Shown here one piece after another: positions 18,079 through 25,667 of a stretch of 64,000 nt of DNA (position 1 is its first letter; each line of letters opens with the position of its first letter). A model generated the notes under the pieces. That model saw only the letters and a program-made list of their open reading frames with translations. It was not told where the DNA came from and ran no database searches. The stretch comes from Bacillus bingmayongensis (GTDB taxonomy: Bacteria; Bacillota; Bacilli; Bacillales; Bacillaceae_G). The stretch covers positions 496,001 through 560,000 of the forward strand of contig NZ_AKCS01000005.1 of NCBI RefSeq assembly GCF_000299035.1. The letters are read 5' to 3'. Position numbers and translations under genes: made by a program.

Positions 18079-18342
18079 GTATTTTTTGCTTAGCGTGGGT
18101 TTTTTCCGAAATCCTGGCGGTACCCCATGCCCATCAACTTAAGAATTTTTACTATCCCCATGTATAAAAAACGTTATTTTTTTCTAAACCAATTATATTT
18201 AGTTTTATAAAACTAAATTATTATAACATGTAAAAAAATCCCTTCAAAAGTTAAAATGTACCCTATAGGATAGACACTAAAAAAGTCTCCCTATTGTTTT
18301 TTTTGTATATAATTAAGAAAAATATAAAGACTGGGGAAAATT

Positions 18343-18747
18343 ATGAGTAAAAAGGTTTTTACAGAGAAAGAAATTAAGCGATTATCATCTAATCAATATG
18401 TTAAATCTGTCAGCCCAAAAAGTATCACATATACGGATAAATTTAAGCGTATATTTATTGGCGAAAAAGAGAAAGGCAAGCTTCCAAGACAAATCTTTGA
18501 AGAATGTGGGTTTGATGTAGAAATCTTGGGAATGGATAGAATCAAGGCAGCGAGTAAAAGATGGCGAAAAGCTTACAATGAAAATGGGATTAGTGGCCTA
18601 CGTGACACTAGATCTGGAAATTTAAAACGTTCTAGAGAAAGAGAAATGACTCTGGAGGAGAAGAACGCTCGCTTAGAAGCTCAAATTAACTTACTAAAGG
18701 CAGAAAACGAACTGTTAAAAAAGATTCGTTTGATAGAAAGGGGCTAA
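18343..18747 (+). CDS. IS3-family OrfA (helix-turn-helix / coiled coil)
   Basis: 134 residues. The N-terminal half is a HTH-type DNA-binding region (EKEKGKLPRQIFEECGFDVE, then KRWRKAYNENGISGLRDTRSG). The last 35 residues form a leucine-zipper-like coiled coil (LEEKNARLEAQINLLKAENELLKK), as in IS3 OrfA proteins. It ends TTAAAAAAG...TAA. OrfB lies in the +1 frame relative to it, so the usual -1 slip at AAAAAAG would soon hit a TAG; this may be a mutation or OrfB may start on its own. Confidence 0.88.
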   Translation: MSKKVFTEKEIKRLSSNQYVKSVSPKSITYTDKFKRIFIGEKEKGKLPRQIFEECGFDVEILGMDRIKAASKRWRKAYNENGISGLRDTRSGNLKRSREREMTLEEKNARLEAQINLLKAENELLKKIRLIERG

Positions 18748-18793
18748 AAAAGTAGTCCTCCCTTCTAGCCAAAAATATATCCTGATTCGCTCG

Positions 18794-19615
18794 GTGATAG
18801 AAATATATCAACTCAAACATATGGTGAAATACCTATGTGGAGTAGCTGGTGTCTCAAGAAGCGGTTATTATAACTATTTCTCTGTGAAATCACAGGAACA
18901 AAGACGTAAAAAAGATAAGAAGGATGAAGGAGTAAAAGAGCTCATCCTAAAAGCCTTCCATTTCAAGGGTCGCAAGAAAGGGGCTCGTCAAATCAAAATG
19001 ACTTTGGCGGGTCAATTTCAGGTTGTCTACAATTTGAAGCGTATACGACGAATTGTGAAAGCTACAAAAGAACATCGAGTTGTGCCAAACATATTGAATC
19101 GTCAATTTAAGCAAGAAATCCCTGGTAAAGTTCTTCTAACAGATATCACATATTTATTTTATGGAAAAGGTCAGAAAGCCTACTTGTCGGTCATTAAAGA
19201 TGGTTCGACTAGTGAAATTTTAGCCCATCATATATCAGAACGTATGACAGTAGAATTAGCTACAGATACCCTTCTAAAGTTAAAAAGGAACAACAACTTC
19301 CAGAAAGCAAAAGATTCCTTGATTCACTCAGATCAAGGAATTCAGTATACGCACCCTAACTTTCAAAAAGCAGTTAAGAAACTAGGGTTACAACAATCCA
19401 TGTCAAGAAGAGGAAACTGTTGGGATAACGCTCCCCAAGAATCTTTCTTTGGCAATCTTAAAGATGAAGCCTCTATTAAAGCATGTACAACTTTAGATGA
19501 ATTAAAAAATGAAATTAAACAATATATGATTTACTACAATCACTACAGATACCAATGGAATTTAAAAAAGATAACCCCTGTGCAATACAGAGAGCATCTT
19601 CTTCGAGCTGCCTAG
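18794..19615 (+). CDS. IS3-family transposase OrfB
   Basis: 273 residues counted from a GTG at 18794; the frame is open back to 18737. The rve DDE core is complete: Asp in LLTDITYLF, Asp in LIHSDQGIQYTHP, Glu in NAPQESFFGNLK, with the conserved MSRRGNCWDNA before it. The N-terminal HTH_21 segment is VSRSGYYNYF. It seems full length and could be active if OrfA is supplied. Confidence 0.93.
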   Translation: MIEIYQLKHMVKYLCGVAGVSRSGYYNYFSVKSQEQRRKKDKKDEGVKELILKAFHFKGRKKGARQIKMTLAGQFQVVYNLKRIRRIVKATKEHRVVPNILNRQFKQEIPGKVLLTDITYLFYGKGQKAYLSVIKDGSTSEILAHHISERMTVELATDTLLKLKRNNNFQKAKDSLIHSDQGIQYTHPNFQKAVKKLGLQQSMSRRGNCWDNAPQESFFGNLKDEASIKACTTLDELKNEIKQYMIYYNHYRYQWNLKKITPVQYREHLLRAA

Positions 19616-19706
19616 GCTTTTTTTAATGTCCTTTACAAAGAGTACAATTTAAGTACTGAAGGGATTTTTCATTCTTATAATCAATGTTATCAGATATTAG
19701 AGGTTA

Positions 19707-20036
19707 TTACTTCTTACTGGCTTCGAAGTATGGCTCCAACCAAGGTTCATATTCTATAACAATTTGGCGAAGTATCTCCGCTAAGTTTGCAATTTCCCAT
19801 TGTGCCCCGCTTCCTATAATATGGCGAAATAGACGATCAGTATCGGTTCCATTTTCCACATCTGTTGCCTGTTTTTGTTGATACTTTTCATATTCCGTAC
19901 CTTCGAATAAATTTGAAGGTACATTAGAAGAATAACAAGTTCGTATTGCTGTAAAAGCGACCTTTCATGCATTTGGTGTTGATGCTATAAGTGTTACTTT
20001 TAATTCTTATTCTTGTTCCATTGTTTGTGAAGTCAT
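19707..20036 (-). pseudogene. thyX: thyX remnant (flavin-dependent thymidylate synthase)
   Basis: From an ATG at 20034-20036 the frame reads TLIASTPNA, a stop, then TAIRTCYSSNVPSNLFEG and RLFRHIIGSG, the N-terminus of a phage-type ThyX. It is then joined directly to GAQWEIANLAEILRQI...PWLEPYF, a ThyX C-terminus. The middle, including the RHRxxS substrate/FAD motif, is deleted, and two in-frame stops (TAA, TGA) lie near the start. It follows dfrA by 32 bp on the same strand, so the pair was once a dTMP/folate operon. Confidence 0.8.
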
Positions 20037-20068
20037 TAAACATTCTCCTAAGTTTTAAGTATTAAGTA

Positions 20069-20572
20069 TTAAAATTTTTCTTTATCCGCATTTCTTTTTT
20101 CGTATACATGAAAGTAATACTCATAAGGATTTTTATCATCTTGAATTCCTTTTTCAATAAGTATCTCTTGCCATAAGGAAAGATCAATATTTGGAAAGAA
20201 ACGATCCCCTTCAAAAGGAGCATGGATCTTGGTCATATATAGTTTATGAGTGTAGGGAAGAAATTGTTGATAGATTTCCTCTCCTCCAAGGATAAATACT
20301 TCTTGCCCTTCGCATTTAGAGAGAGCATCTTCAATTGAATAAGCTATATGGCAGCCTTCAGCTATATAATTTTGATTTGTTGTTAGGACAATATTTTTAC
20401 GTCCCTCTAAAGGTTTTCCTATCGATTCATAATTCTTTCTTCCTAGAATAATAGAATGTCCCATAGTAACTCGTCTTAAGTATGCCCAGTCATTCGGAAG
20501 TCTCCATGGAAGATCATTGTCTTTACCAATTACATTATTTTCTCCTACTGCAACCATTGTGGATATTATCAT
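20069..20572 (-). CDS. dfrA: Dihydrofolate reductase
   Basis: NADPH-dependent reduction of dihydrofolate. 167 residues with the usual motifs: MVAVGENNVIGKDNDLPWRLP, catalytic acid Asp28 in PNDW, IILGRKNYESIGKPLEGRKN (cofactor site), FILGGEEIYQQFLP, and C-terminal YEYYFHVYEK. RBS AAGGAGATAAAAAT precedes the ATG. It is cotranscribed with the thyX remnant and held between IS231-type ends. The DW after LPN and its mobile context resemble trimethoprim-insensitive Dfr types, but resistance is only a possibility. Confidence 0.93.
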   Translation of the reverse strand: MIISTMVAVGENNVIGKDNDLPWRLPNDWAYLRRVTMGHSIILGRKNYESIGKPLEGRKNIVLTTNQNYIAEGCHIAYSIEDALSKCEGQEVFILGGEEIYQQFLPYTHKLYMTKIHAPFEGDRFFPNIDLSLWQEILIEKGIQDDKNPYEYYFHVYEKRNADKEKF

Positions 20573-20745
20573 ATTTTTATCTCCTTATCAAGGAAATACG
20601 GACTGTATTTATAATAAAAATTATTTAATGAAGATATTTATATTATAAAATTTTAGAAGACCGGAAGGAAGAATATTATTGTAACAATAAGGTTCAGTCT
20701 AATACACTTTTTCATGGAATAAATTAGAAAGGATGGCGTGTTTTT

Positions 20746-21120
20746 ATGAATCTTTCGATTGAAGATGAATTACAATTATTTGCTGAAGAACTGCATCAAC
20801 ATTTTAGTCTCTCATCTTTAGAAGACCTTGCTAGAAAATTAGGTTTTGTACAACGAAAACGTAAGTTTTCAGCACATGACTTAGCTGTTCTCTGTGTCTG
20901 GATGAGTTAACGAGTAGCGAGTGATTCTTTAGTTCGACTGTGTAGTGTCAACTTCATGCTGTTACGGGAGCTCTTGTGAGTCCAGAAGGACTAAATAAGC
21001 GTTTCAATAAAAAAGCTGTTTGCTTTTTAAAAGATATTTTCTCTGCACTATTACAAAATAAAATCATTGAGAAAACAAAAGAAATCTGCATAATTTTCAA
21101 AAATGGTACCTATTTAGGTT
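20746..21120 (+). pseudogene. IS231 (IS4 family) transposase stub
   Basis: ATG 20746 opens [20 protein letters not shown], then [20 protein letters not shown], the N-terminus of IS231-type transposases, and stops at TAA 20908-20910. The next bases continue the homology in other frames ([45 protein letters not shown]). The catalytic two thirds are missing. About 90 bp further on is the IS231-type right end. Confidence 0.85.
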
Positions 21121-21204
21121 TATTTGGCATGCACAATTTTTAAGAATATACTTATACATTGAGGACACTTTAGTTTTAATGAAAGAAAGTTCATTTTGTT
21201 TTCA

Positions 21205-21285
21205 TTCTTAAGTTGATGGACATGTATGGTGACCCCAAATAGAAAAAGCGTGTTTTGAAAAAAGATTGATCAAAACACGCTCTTA
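21205..21285. repeat. IS231-type right end plus dispersed hairpin
   Basis: TTCTTAAGTTGATGGACATG (21205-21224) is the right terminal repeat of the unit starting at 18126. It is followed by GGTGACCCC and then a hairpin, GCGTGTTTT...AAAACACGC (21248-21284), which resembles the one at 900-976. The rest of 21120-21456 shows no gene. Confidence 0.65.
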
Positions 21286-21456
21286 ATATTTTTAAATGTT
21301 TGATTATTTTCGCGCCCTTTATTCCAGTAAAGCATTTGTTAATATAAGAGAATATTTTTTATGGTTAACTTTTTGAGTATTAAACAGTGCGATTCTGGAT
21401 TGATAACCTTTGAATCTTACATATTTGTCAAAGAAATAATCATTTTGACTCCTAAT

Positions 21457-22230
21457 TTAATGCTCCATCATCTCGTGGGCAATATCATGTCCATCCATTT
21501 CTGATGGGTAGTAGGTAGGCCAGTGTATGACTTCATCCAATAAAGCTTCACGGTCGTCACCCCAATACAGGTGGTAGTGACCAGCTTCATTCGGATAGAT
21601 ACTATGATCACTAAATTGAATATACTGAGGAACTCCTTCAGCTTTTTCTGCTAGTTTAAATATGTATCTTACACCTCTATTTCCCGCATCATATGTCAGA
21701 ATTTCGTACCCATCATAGATATACTTACTAGAATATTCTTCTCCATTTTTGAAGAATGTTACAGTATCCCCTTGAACCACGATACGGTTAACATCTGTTT
21801 GATACCCTTCATTATAATACTCCTTATATTCTTTAGCTGTCATGTTACCTGTATGTTCCGCTTTATAAGCAAATACCTCATCAAGCGTTCCATCTTGTAA
21901 ATATGGATATACAGATTGCCAGTCTCCTTCCCAATCGGAGAGTGATCGATTCTTCACTTGGCTGTCTTCAAAATAACCTTCATAAATTTTTTCTGTTTCT
22001 TCATCATGTGCATGACTATGGCTGTGCTCATGGCCGTGATCGTGTTCACTTTCATGTGTGTGACTTTCGGATGTTTGCTCTTGCGTTTCAGAAGAGCCTT
22101 CTGCAACTGCTGAGGATGGTGATGTTTCATTAGACTCGCCTTCGGATGAACCTGAAGCCTGACAGCCTACCAATACTAGTAGTGAACTAATAGTTAATAT
22201 GCCTACCCTCTTTGCAAATGAAATCCTCAT
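21457..22230 (-). CDS. zinT: ZinT/YodA-type metal-binding lipoprotein
   Basis: 257 residues: signal peptide with lipobox LVGC (Cys23), a Ser/Glu-rich linker, a His-rich stretch with ten His in about 25 residues (HTHESEHDHGHEHSHSH), and a C-terminal ZinT domain from about 85 (EGYFEDSQVKNRSLSDWEGDWQ, then ending HDIAHEMMEH). ZinT proteins scavenge zinc (also cadmium) outside the membrane and hand it to Znu-type importers. The His run is the usual metal-loading loop. A perfect Zur box lies 21 bp upstream of the start, so it should be induced by zinc shortage. Confidence 0.92.
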   Translation of the reverse strand: MRISFAKRVGILTISSLLVLVGCQASGSSEGESNETSPSSAVAEGSSETQEQTSESHTHESEHDHGHEHSHSHAHDEETEKIYEGYFEDSQVKNRSLSDWEGDWQSVYPYLQDGTLDEVFAYKAEHTGNMTAKEYKEYYNEGYQTDVNRIVVQGDTVTFFKNGEEYSSKYIYDGYEILTYDAGNRGVRYIFKLAEKAEGVPQYIQFSDHSIYPNEAGHYHLYWGDDREALLDEVIHWPTYYPSEMDGHDIAHEMMEH

Positions 22231-22248
22231 TATAACACCCCTTCCTTA

Positions 22249-22267
22249 AATCGTAATCATTACGATT
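22249..22267 (-). promoter_or_regulatory. Zur box upstream of zinT
   Basis: 22251-22265 is TCGTAATCATTACGA, a perfect 7-1-7 palindrome equal to the B. subtilis Zur consensus TCGTAATNATTACGA; the palindrome extends to AAT/ATT outside. It sits directly before the zinT RBS, where a repressor would block transcription when zinc is plentiful. Confidence 0.9.
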
Positions 22268-22370
22268 AAAATTATACATATATTTTGTGTAAACATCAAA
22301 GGAAAAATACTCCAATATCGATGAATGGATGATCCTATCCAGAAATCTTCGTAGACTATTACAAGTGGCT

Positions 22371-23172
22371 CTGGTGCAAAAACTTCAGGACAATTGCAAT
22401 GAATCTATAAATCTTGGACATACTGATACTATTACTCTATAAAGGTGTGTGATCAGTATGAAAAAACAAAATTTGTTCAAATGGAAGCATTATCGGTCCG
22501 ACATTATTTTGTTAACGGTTCGTTTGATGGAAATGATGTAGGAATGCGGCCTATCCATGGCTCACACAACTATGATGCGTTGAGTTCATCAGTATGGCCC
22601 TGAATTGGACAAACGGATCCAATGTCACCTTAAACAAATGACTCTTGGAGAGCCGATGAAACATATATCAAAGTAAAAGGTCAATGGGTGTACCTGTATC
22701 ATGCTGTTGATTCGAAAGGAAATACAATCGATTTTTTCTAAGCAAAACAAAAAATCAGAAGGCTGCAAAGCGACTTTTCAAGAAAGCTTTGCGTTCTTTT
22801 CATATTTCAAAGCCTCGTGTTATAACAGTCGATAAAAATCCAGCTTATCCAATAGCAATTAAACAGTTGAAAAAAGGAAAAAGCATACCTAATAGTATGC
22901 AACTTAAACAACAAAAGTACTTGAATAACATAGTAGAACAAGATAATTGCTTTATAAAGAAGCGAATCCGTTCTATGCTAGGGCTCAAATTTTTTGATAC
23001 AGCTACATCCATTCCTTTTGGAGTAGAAGCCATGCATATGATTAAAAAGAATAGATTGTTTTACGAGATTAGTCTGTCCAAAATCAGAAAGAATTCATCC
23101 ACCAATTGTTTTGGCTTACAGCATAAGATACGATTCCGCTAGGAATATATGCGATTTGTTCTCGTTTCAGAA
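22371..23172 (+). pseudogene. IS240/IS6-family element with broken transposase
   Basis: The left end GGCTCTGGTGCAAAAACTTC resembles the IS240-type terminal repeat. ATG 22458 opens KQNLFKWKHYRSDIILLTVR and then stops after an internal deletion. Later frames read DETYIKVKGQWVYLYHAVDS, then RVITVDKNPAYPIAIKQLKK and IRSMLGLKFFDTATSI, the IS6 DDE core including the D of VTVDKN-type motif. Several stops and frame changes make it inactive. The right end is decayed (TTTCAGAACC at 23166). Confidence 0.85.
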
Positions 23173-23249
23173 CCGAATATAGCATACATATAATAAGGGA
23201 ATGCAGTACAGATCAGTATACAAGCATTCCCTTACTATTATTATGTATT

Positions 23250-24359
23250 TTAGTTTATTTCATTTACAGCTTTTTCTATATTCAGAATACCATTTCCATA
23301 TTCAAAAGAAATACCTATAGGTGTAGTAGTCTTTTTTAAGATATTTTCCACTTCTATGTTGGTAAGTTGTGGTTTTTTTTCTAATAATAAAGATATACTT
23401 CCTGTTACATAAGCAGCAGCCATTGAAGTACCACTTTTTATTGTATATTTTTGTTTTGGTGAGGTACTTAAAATTTTTTCTCCAGGAGCCATTATATCTA
23501 TTTTGTTTCCTTGACTTGATGCAAACCATCTTTGTTTTTGTTTATTTACAGCTCCCACTGAAATAACATTTTTATATTTTGCTGGATAAGTAATAGTATC
23601 TTCATTAAAAAAACCTGTATTACCAGCTGATGCAACTAAAATAATATTTTTTTCATGTGCTTTATTTATAGCACTTTCTAAAGCATCTGATTTTTGATAT
23701 CCTCCGAAACTCATTGAAATAATCCTTATGTTATTTTTTATAGACCATTCAATTGCTTGAATGATGTTGCTATATTTTCCATTTTCTTTTTTGTCAAGAA
23801 CTTTCAAAGAATAAATTTTTGAAGATGGTGCGATACCCACAACGCCAATTGAATTATCTTTTGCACCTATAATTCCTGATATATGTGTTCCATGATCACT
23901 TTCATCAGCATAGCCATTTGTACCTTCTATAAATGTAATACTCCTTCTGATATTTATGTCTGCATGATTCATATCGACACCTGTATCTAATATGGCAATA
24001 GATATATTTTTCCCCGTTAAACCGGTATTATTTTTAATTGACAGAATATTAAGTGAATCGATTCCCCAATCATTTTTTTGCTCTAAAGCTTTAACATTTT
24101 GATTTATTTCTATACTTTTTATTTTGGGATTTTGTATTAATTCTTTAATCTTACTTTTTGAAATTTGTACGTTTGCTATATTTTCAAAATATGCTTCTTT
24201 CATTATTCCTGTGTACTCTTCTATAAGTTTAGGATCTACTTTTTCTTTGAATGTTATCAAATAATTTGTTTCATCTTCTTTATTGGATGCTAAACTTTGT
24301 ACTGGAGAAAATGTTATACAGATAAGTATAAGCGATATATATATGTTTTTTTCATACAT
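23250..24359 (-). CDS. Secreted subtilisin-like serine protease (S8)
   Basis: 369 residues with signal peptide 1-25, an I9-type inhibitor propeptide (about 30-90, YLITFKEK, then ALEQKNDWGID) and a complete catalytic domain. Asp125 is in AILDTGVDMNH, His156 in DHGTHISG, oxyanion Asn247 in SAGNTG, and Ser312 in SGTSMAAAYVTG. All triad residues are present. It overlaps the membrane-protein gene by 8 bp and is the last gene of the operon that begins with the secreted peptide at 25380. The likely job is maturation of that peptide, by analogy with CylA-type proteases; this is inferred. Confidence 0.9.
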   Translation of the reverse strand: MYEKNIYISLILICITFSPVQSLASNKEDETNYLITFKEKVDPKLIEEYTGIMKEAYFENIANVQISKSKIKELIQNPKIKSIEINQNVKALEQKNDWGIDSLNILSIKNNTGLTGKNISIAILDTGVDMNHADINIRRSITFIEGTNGYADESDHGTHISGIIGAKDNSIGVVGIAPSSKIYSLKVLDKKENGKYSNIIQAIEWSIKNNIRIISMSFGGYQKSDALESAINKAHEKNIILVASAGNTGFFNEDTITYPAKYKNVISVGAVNKQKQRWFASSQGNKIDIMAPGEKILSTSPKQKYTIKSGTSMAAAYVTGSISLLLEKKPQLTNIEVENILKKTTTPIGISFEYGNGILNIEKAVNEIN

Positions 24360-24891
24360 TTAAACCTCTAAAGTGTTTTTTATTTTTTACATATTTGTCT
24401 AATATTAAATCTATTAATACCATAATAATGGATATAATTAATGAACCTATCATTGTTAGATGTAAGTCTTTGATAAATTTTTCAGTAATTAAATAGAAAG
24501 TAATTGTGTATATAAATATTGATCCTATGATATTTATAACTTGAGGTAATTTAAAATACTTAGAAAAACCAGTAAAGAAACCTTTAAAGAATATTTCGAA
24601 TATAAAAGTTATTCCTATCGATAATATAGATAGTAAAAGAATGTCATACAAATTTTTTGATTTTAATAAGTGAGGAAAAAGATTTTCTATTCCTAGACAA
24701 ATAATAAATAGTATTATAGATGGAATAATCGTAAGTAAAATTATTACAAACGCACCGACAAAAGCTGATAATATAGTTAAAAAGAAACTTTCTTCATTTT
24801 TTGTTTGTTTAGAGCTGTTTTTGTCGAGGATATAGTAAAAAAAACCTAATATAATGAATGATATTAATAACATTGCTAAGAAAATTTTCAT
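24352..24891 (-). CDS. Multi-span membrane protein (YrvL-like; possible immunity protein)
   Basis: 179 residues with five to six hydrophobic segments: residues 1-21, 41-75, 83-104, 122-140 and 145-165. Only the short loops are charged. The pattern around FIFEIFFKGFFTGFSKYFKLPQ resembles the YrvL family of small Bacillus membrane proteins as I remember it, with low confidence. It lies between the secreted peptide gene and the subtilase and overlaps the latter by 8 bp. That place suits an immunity or transport role, but no direct evidence exists. Confidence 0.7.
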   Translation of the reverse strand: MKIFLAMLLISFIILGFFYYILDKNSSKQTKNEESFFLTILSAFVGAFVIILLTIIPSIILFIICLGIENLFPHLLKSKNLYDILLLSILSIGITFIFEIFFKGFFTGFSKYFKLPQVINIIGSIFIYTITFYLITEKFIKDLHLTMIGSLIISIIMVLIDLILDKYVKNKKHFRGLNV

Positions 24892-24917
24892 AAAATCACC
24901 TATCCATTGTTTTATTT

Positions 24918-24957
24918 ATACAAAAAAGATTCAGTGTATGCTGAATCTTTTTTGTAT
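24918..24957 (-). terminator. Perfect 17-bp hairpin inside the peptide-subtilase operon
   Basis: ATACAAAAAAGATTCAG (24918-24934) pairs perfectly with 24941-24957 around TGTATG. It lies between the peptide gene and the membrane-protein gene, so it probably acts as a partial terminator or RNA stabiliser, giving far more transcript for the peptide than for the other two genes, as in many bacteriocin operons. Confidence 0.8.
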
Positions 24958-24963
24958 AATATA

Positions 24964-25380
24964 TTATAAGCCAAAGAATAATACTATCCAATGTGCAATT
25001 ATAGCGGCATCACCTGGAGGAATTCCTAAACTCACTAAAAATGATGCTAATGCCCATTCTTGAACATCTCCAGCTTTTTCAATCCAGTTAGCAATTTTAT
25101 TAAGGTTGTTTGATAGAATCTTAGAAGCTTTAGGTGAAATTTTGTTACCTAATTTTGATACTAACCATCCTGCTTTTCTAATAGCTTGCGCGGCTAATTT
25201 TGTTTTCCATCCTTGTGCTGAAACATCTCCTTCAGTAGCTGTTTGTGTTATTGGTGCTGGAGCTTTTTTTTGGGTGTTAAAATTAGATGTGTTTTCTGCT
25301 GCAAAAGATGCTGTAGGTAAAGTTGTAGCTAATACTGAAAAAGCTAATGCCCCACCTAGAACTTTAGTTTTAATTGACAC
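24964..25380 (-). CDS. Secreted amphipathic-helical peptide precursor
   Basis: 138 residues from a GTG nine bases after GGGGAGG. Sec signal peptide 1-27 with a likely AxA cleavage site (TASFA). Residues 28-57 are a polar, Pro/Thr/Gln-rich propeptide ending SAQG. The last 81 residues are Lys/Ala/Ile-rich, Cys-free and predicted helical (WKTKLAAQAIRKAGWLVSKL, then ANWIEKAGDVQEWALASFLV), with a hydrophobic C-terminus (GIPPGDAAIIAHWIVLFFGL). The layout fits an unmodified, pore-forming bacteriocin or toxin. I recall other B. cereus secreted proteins with the same SAQGWK leader but no assigned function. Confidence 0.75.
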   Translation of the reverse strand: MSIKTKVLGGALAFSVLATTLPTASFAAENTSNFNTQKKAPAPITQTATEGDVSAQGWKTKLAAQAIRKAGWLVSKLGNKISPKASKILSNNLNKIANWIEKAGDVQEWALASFLVSLGIPPGDAAIIAHWIVLFFGL

Positions 25381-25667
25381 TTTAAAATTCCTCCCCTATG
25401 TTGTGATACGTAACAGAATTAAAATAAAAATCTTGTACAAGTTTTAATCCCATTACCGTTTACATACAAATATTATCATGAAAGCATTTTTTGGATATTG
25501 AATAAAAATTATATATTTCACATAAATATAACATTTATAAAAATATATTTCTTTTTATATTCTTTAAACCTTATAAATAATCATATATATATGATTATTT
25601 ACTTGTTAATTCAATAAAACATTCTGTATTTTATTGATTAAATACAGAATGTTTTAAATTTTTTTGA
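25381..25667. other. AT-rich promoter region of the peptide-subtilase operon
   Basis: Very AT-rich, with runs such as ATAAAAATTATATATTTCAC. No operator recognised. TATATATATGATTATTTACTTG near 25580 could host a promoter on the minus strand but I cannot fix its boxes. Confidence 0.35.

Larger units (their letters stand above)
17141..18126 (+). mobile_element. Cassette bounded by 38-bp Tn4430-like inverted repeats
   Basis: The left repeat 17141-17178 begins GGGGTACACC and ends ACCCACGCTAAT. The right repeat 18089-18126, read inward on the minus strand, begins GGGGTACCGCCAGGATTTCG and ends ACCCACGCTAAG. They match at 26 of 38 positions and have the GGGG...ACGCTAAG design of Tn3-family ends. The right one is almost the remembered Tn4430 repeat. 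Inside are two small membrane-protein genes, an RBS for each and a terminator, but no transposase or resolvase. Both ends abut IS231-like repeats; no 5-bp target duplication is seen. Confidence 0.75.
18234..19669 (+). mobile_element. IS3-family element, second type
   Basis: About 1.43 kb. The left end AAAAAATCCCTTCAAAAG...AAATGTACCCT is mirrored at the right end, where the reverse complement reads GAAAAATCCCTTCAGTAC...AAATTGTACTCT. It holds OrfA (18343-18747) and OrfB (18794-19615). A decayed partial copy of its OrfB and right end lies at 33590-33945. Confidence 0.8.
18126..21224. mobile_element. Composite unit between IS231-type ends (MIC231-like) carrying dfrA
   Basis: The left end at 18126 reads CATGCCCATCAACTTAAGAA and the right end 21205-21224 reads TTCTTAAGTTGATGGACATG, its near-perfect reverse complement. 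These are IS231 terminal repeats as I remember them. Between them lie an IS3 element, a thyX pseudogene, dfrA and an IS231 transposase stub. IS231 ends carrying passenger genes are known as mobile insertion cassettes. The left end is inserted exactly at the GGGG tip of the Tn4430-like repeat, a known IS231 target. Exact flanking duplications are not seen. Confidence 0.6.

Noticed and set aside
20572-20746. Riboswitch upstream of dfrA (folate/THF type)
   Set aside because: No conserved THF-riboswitch core could be recognised in the short AT-rich leader.
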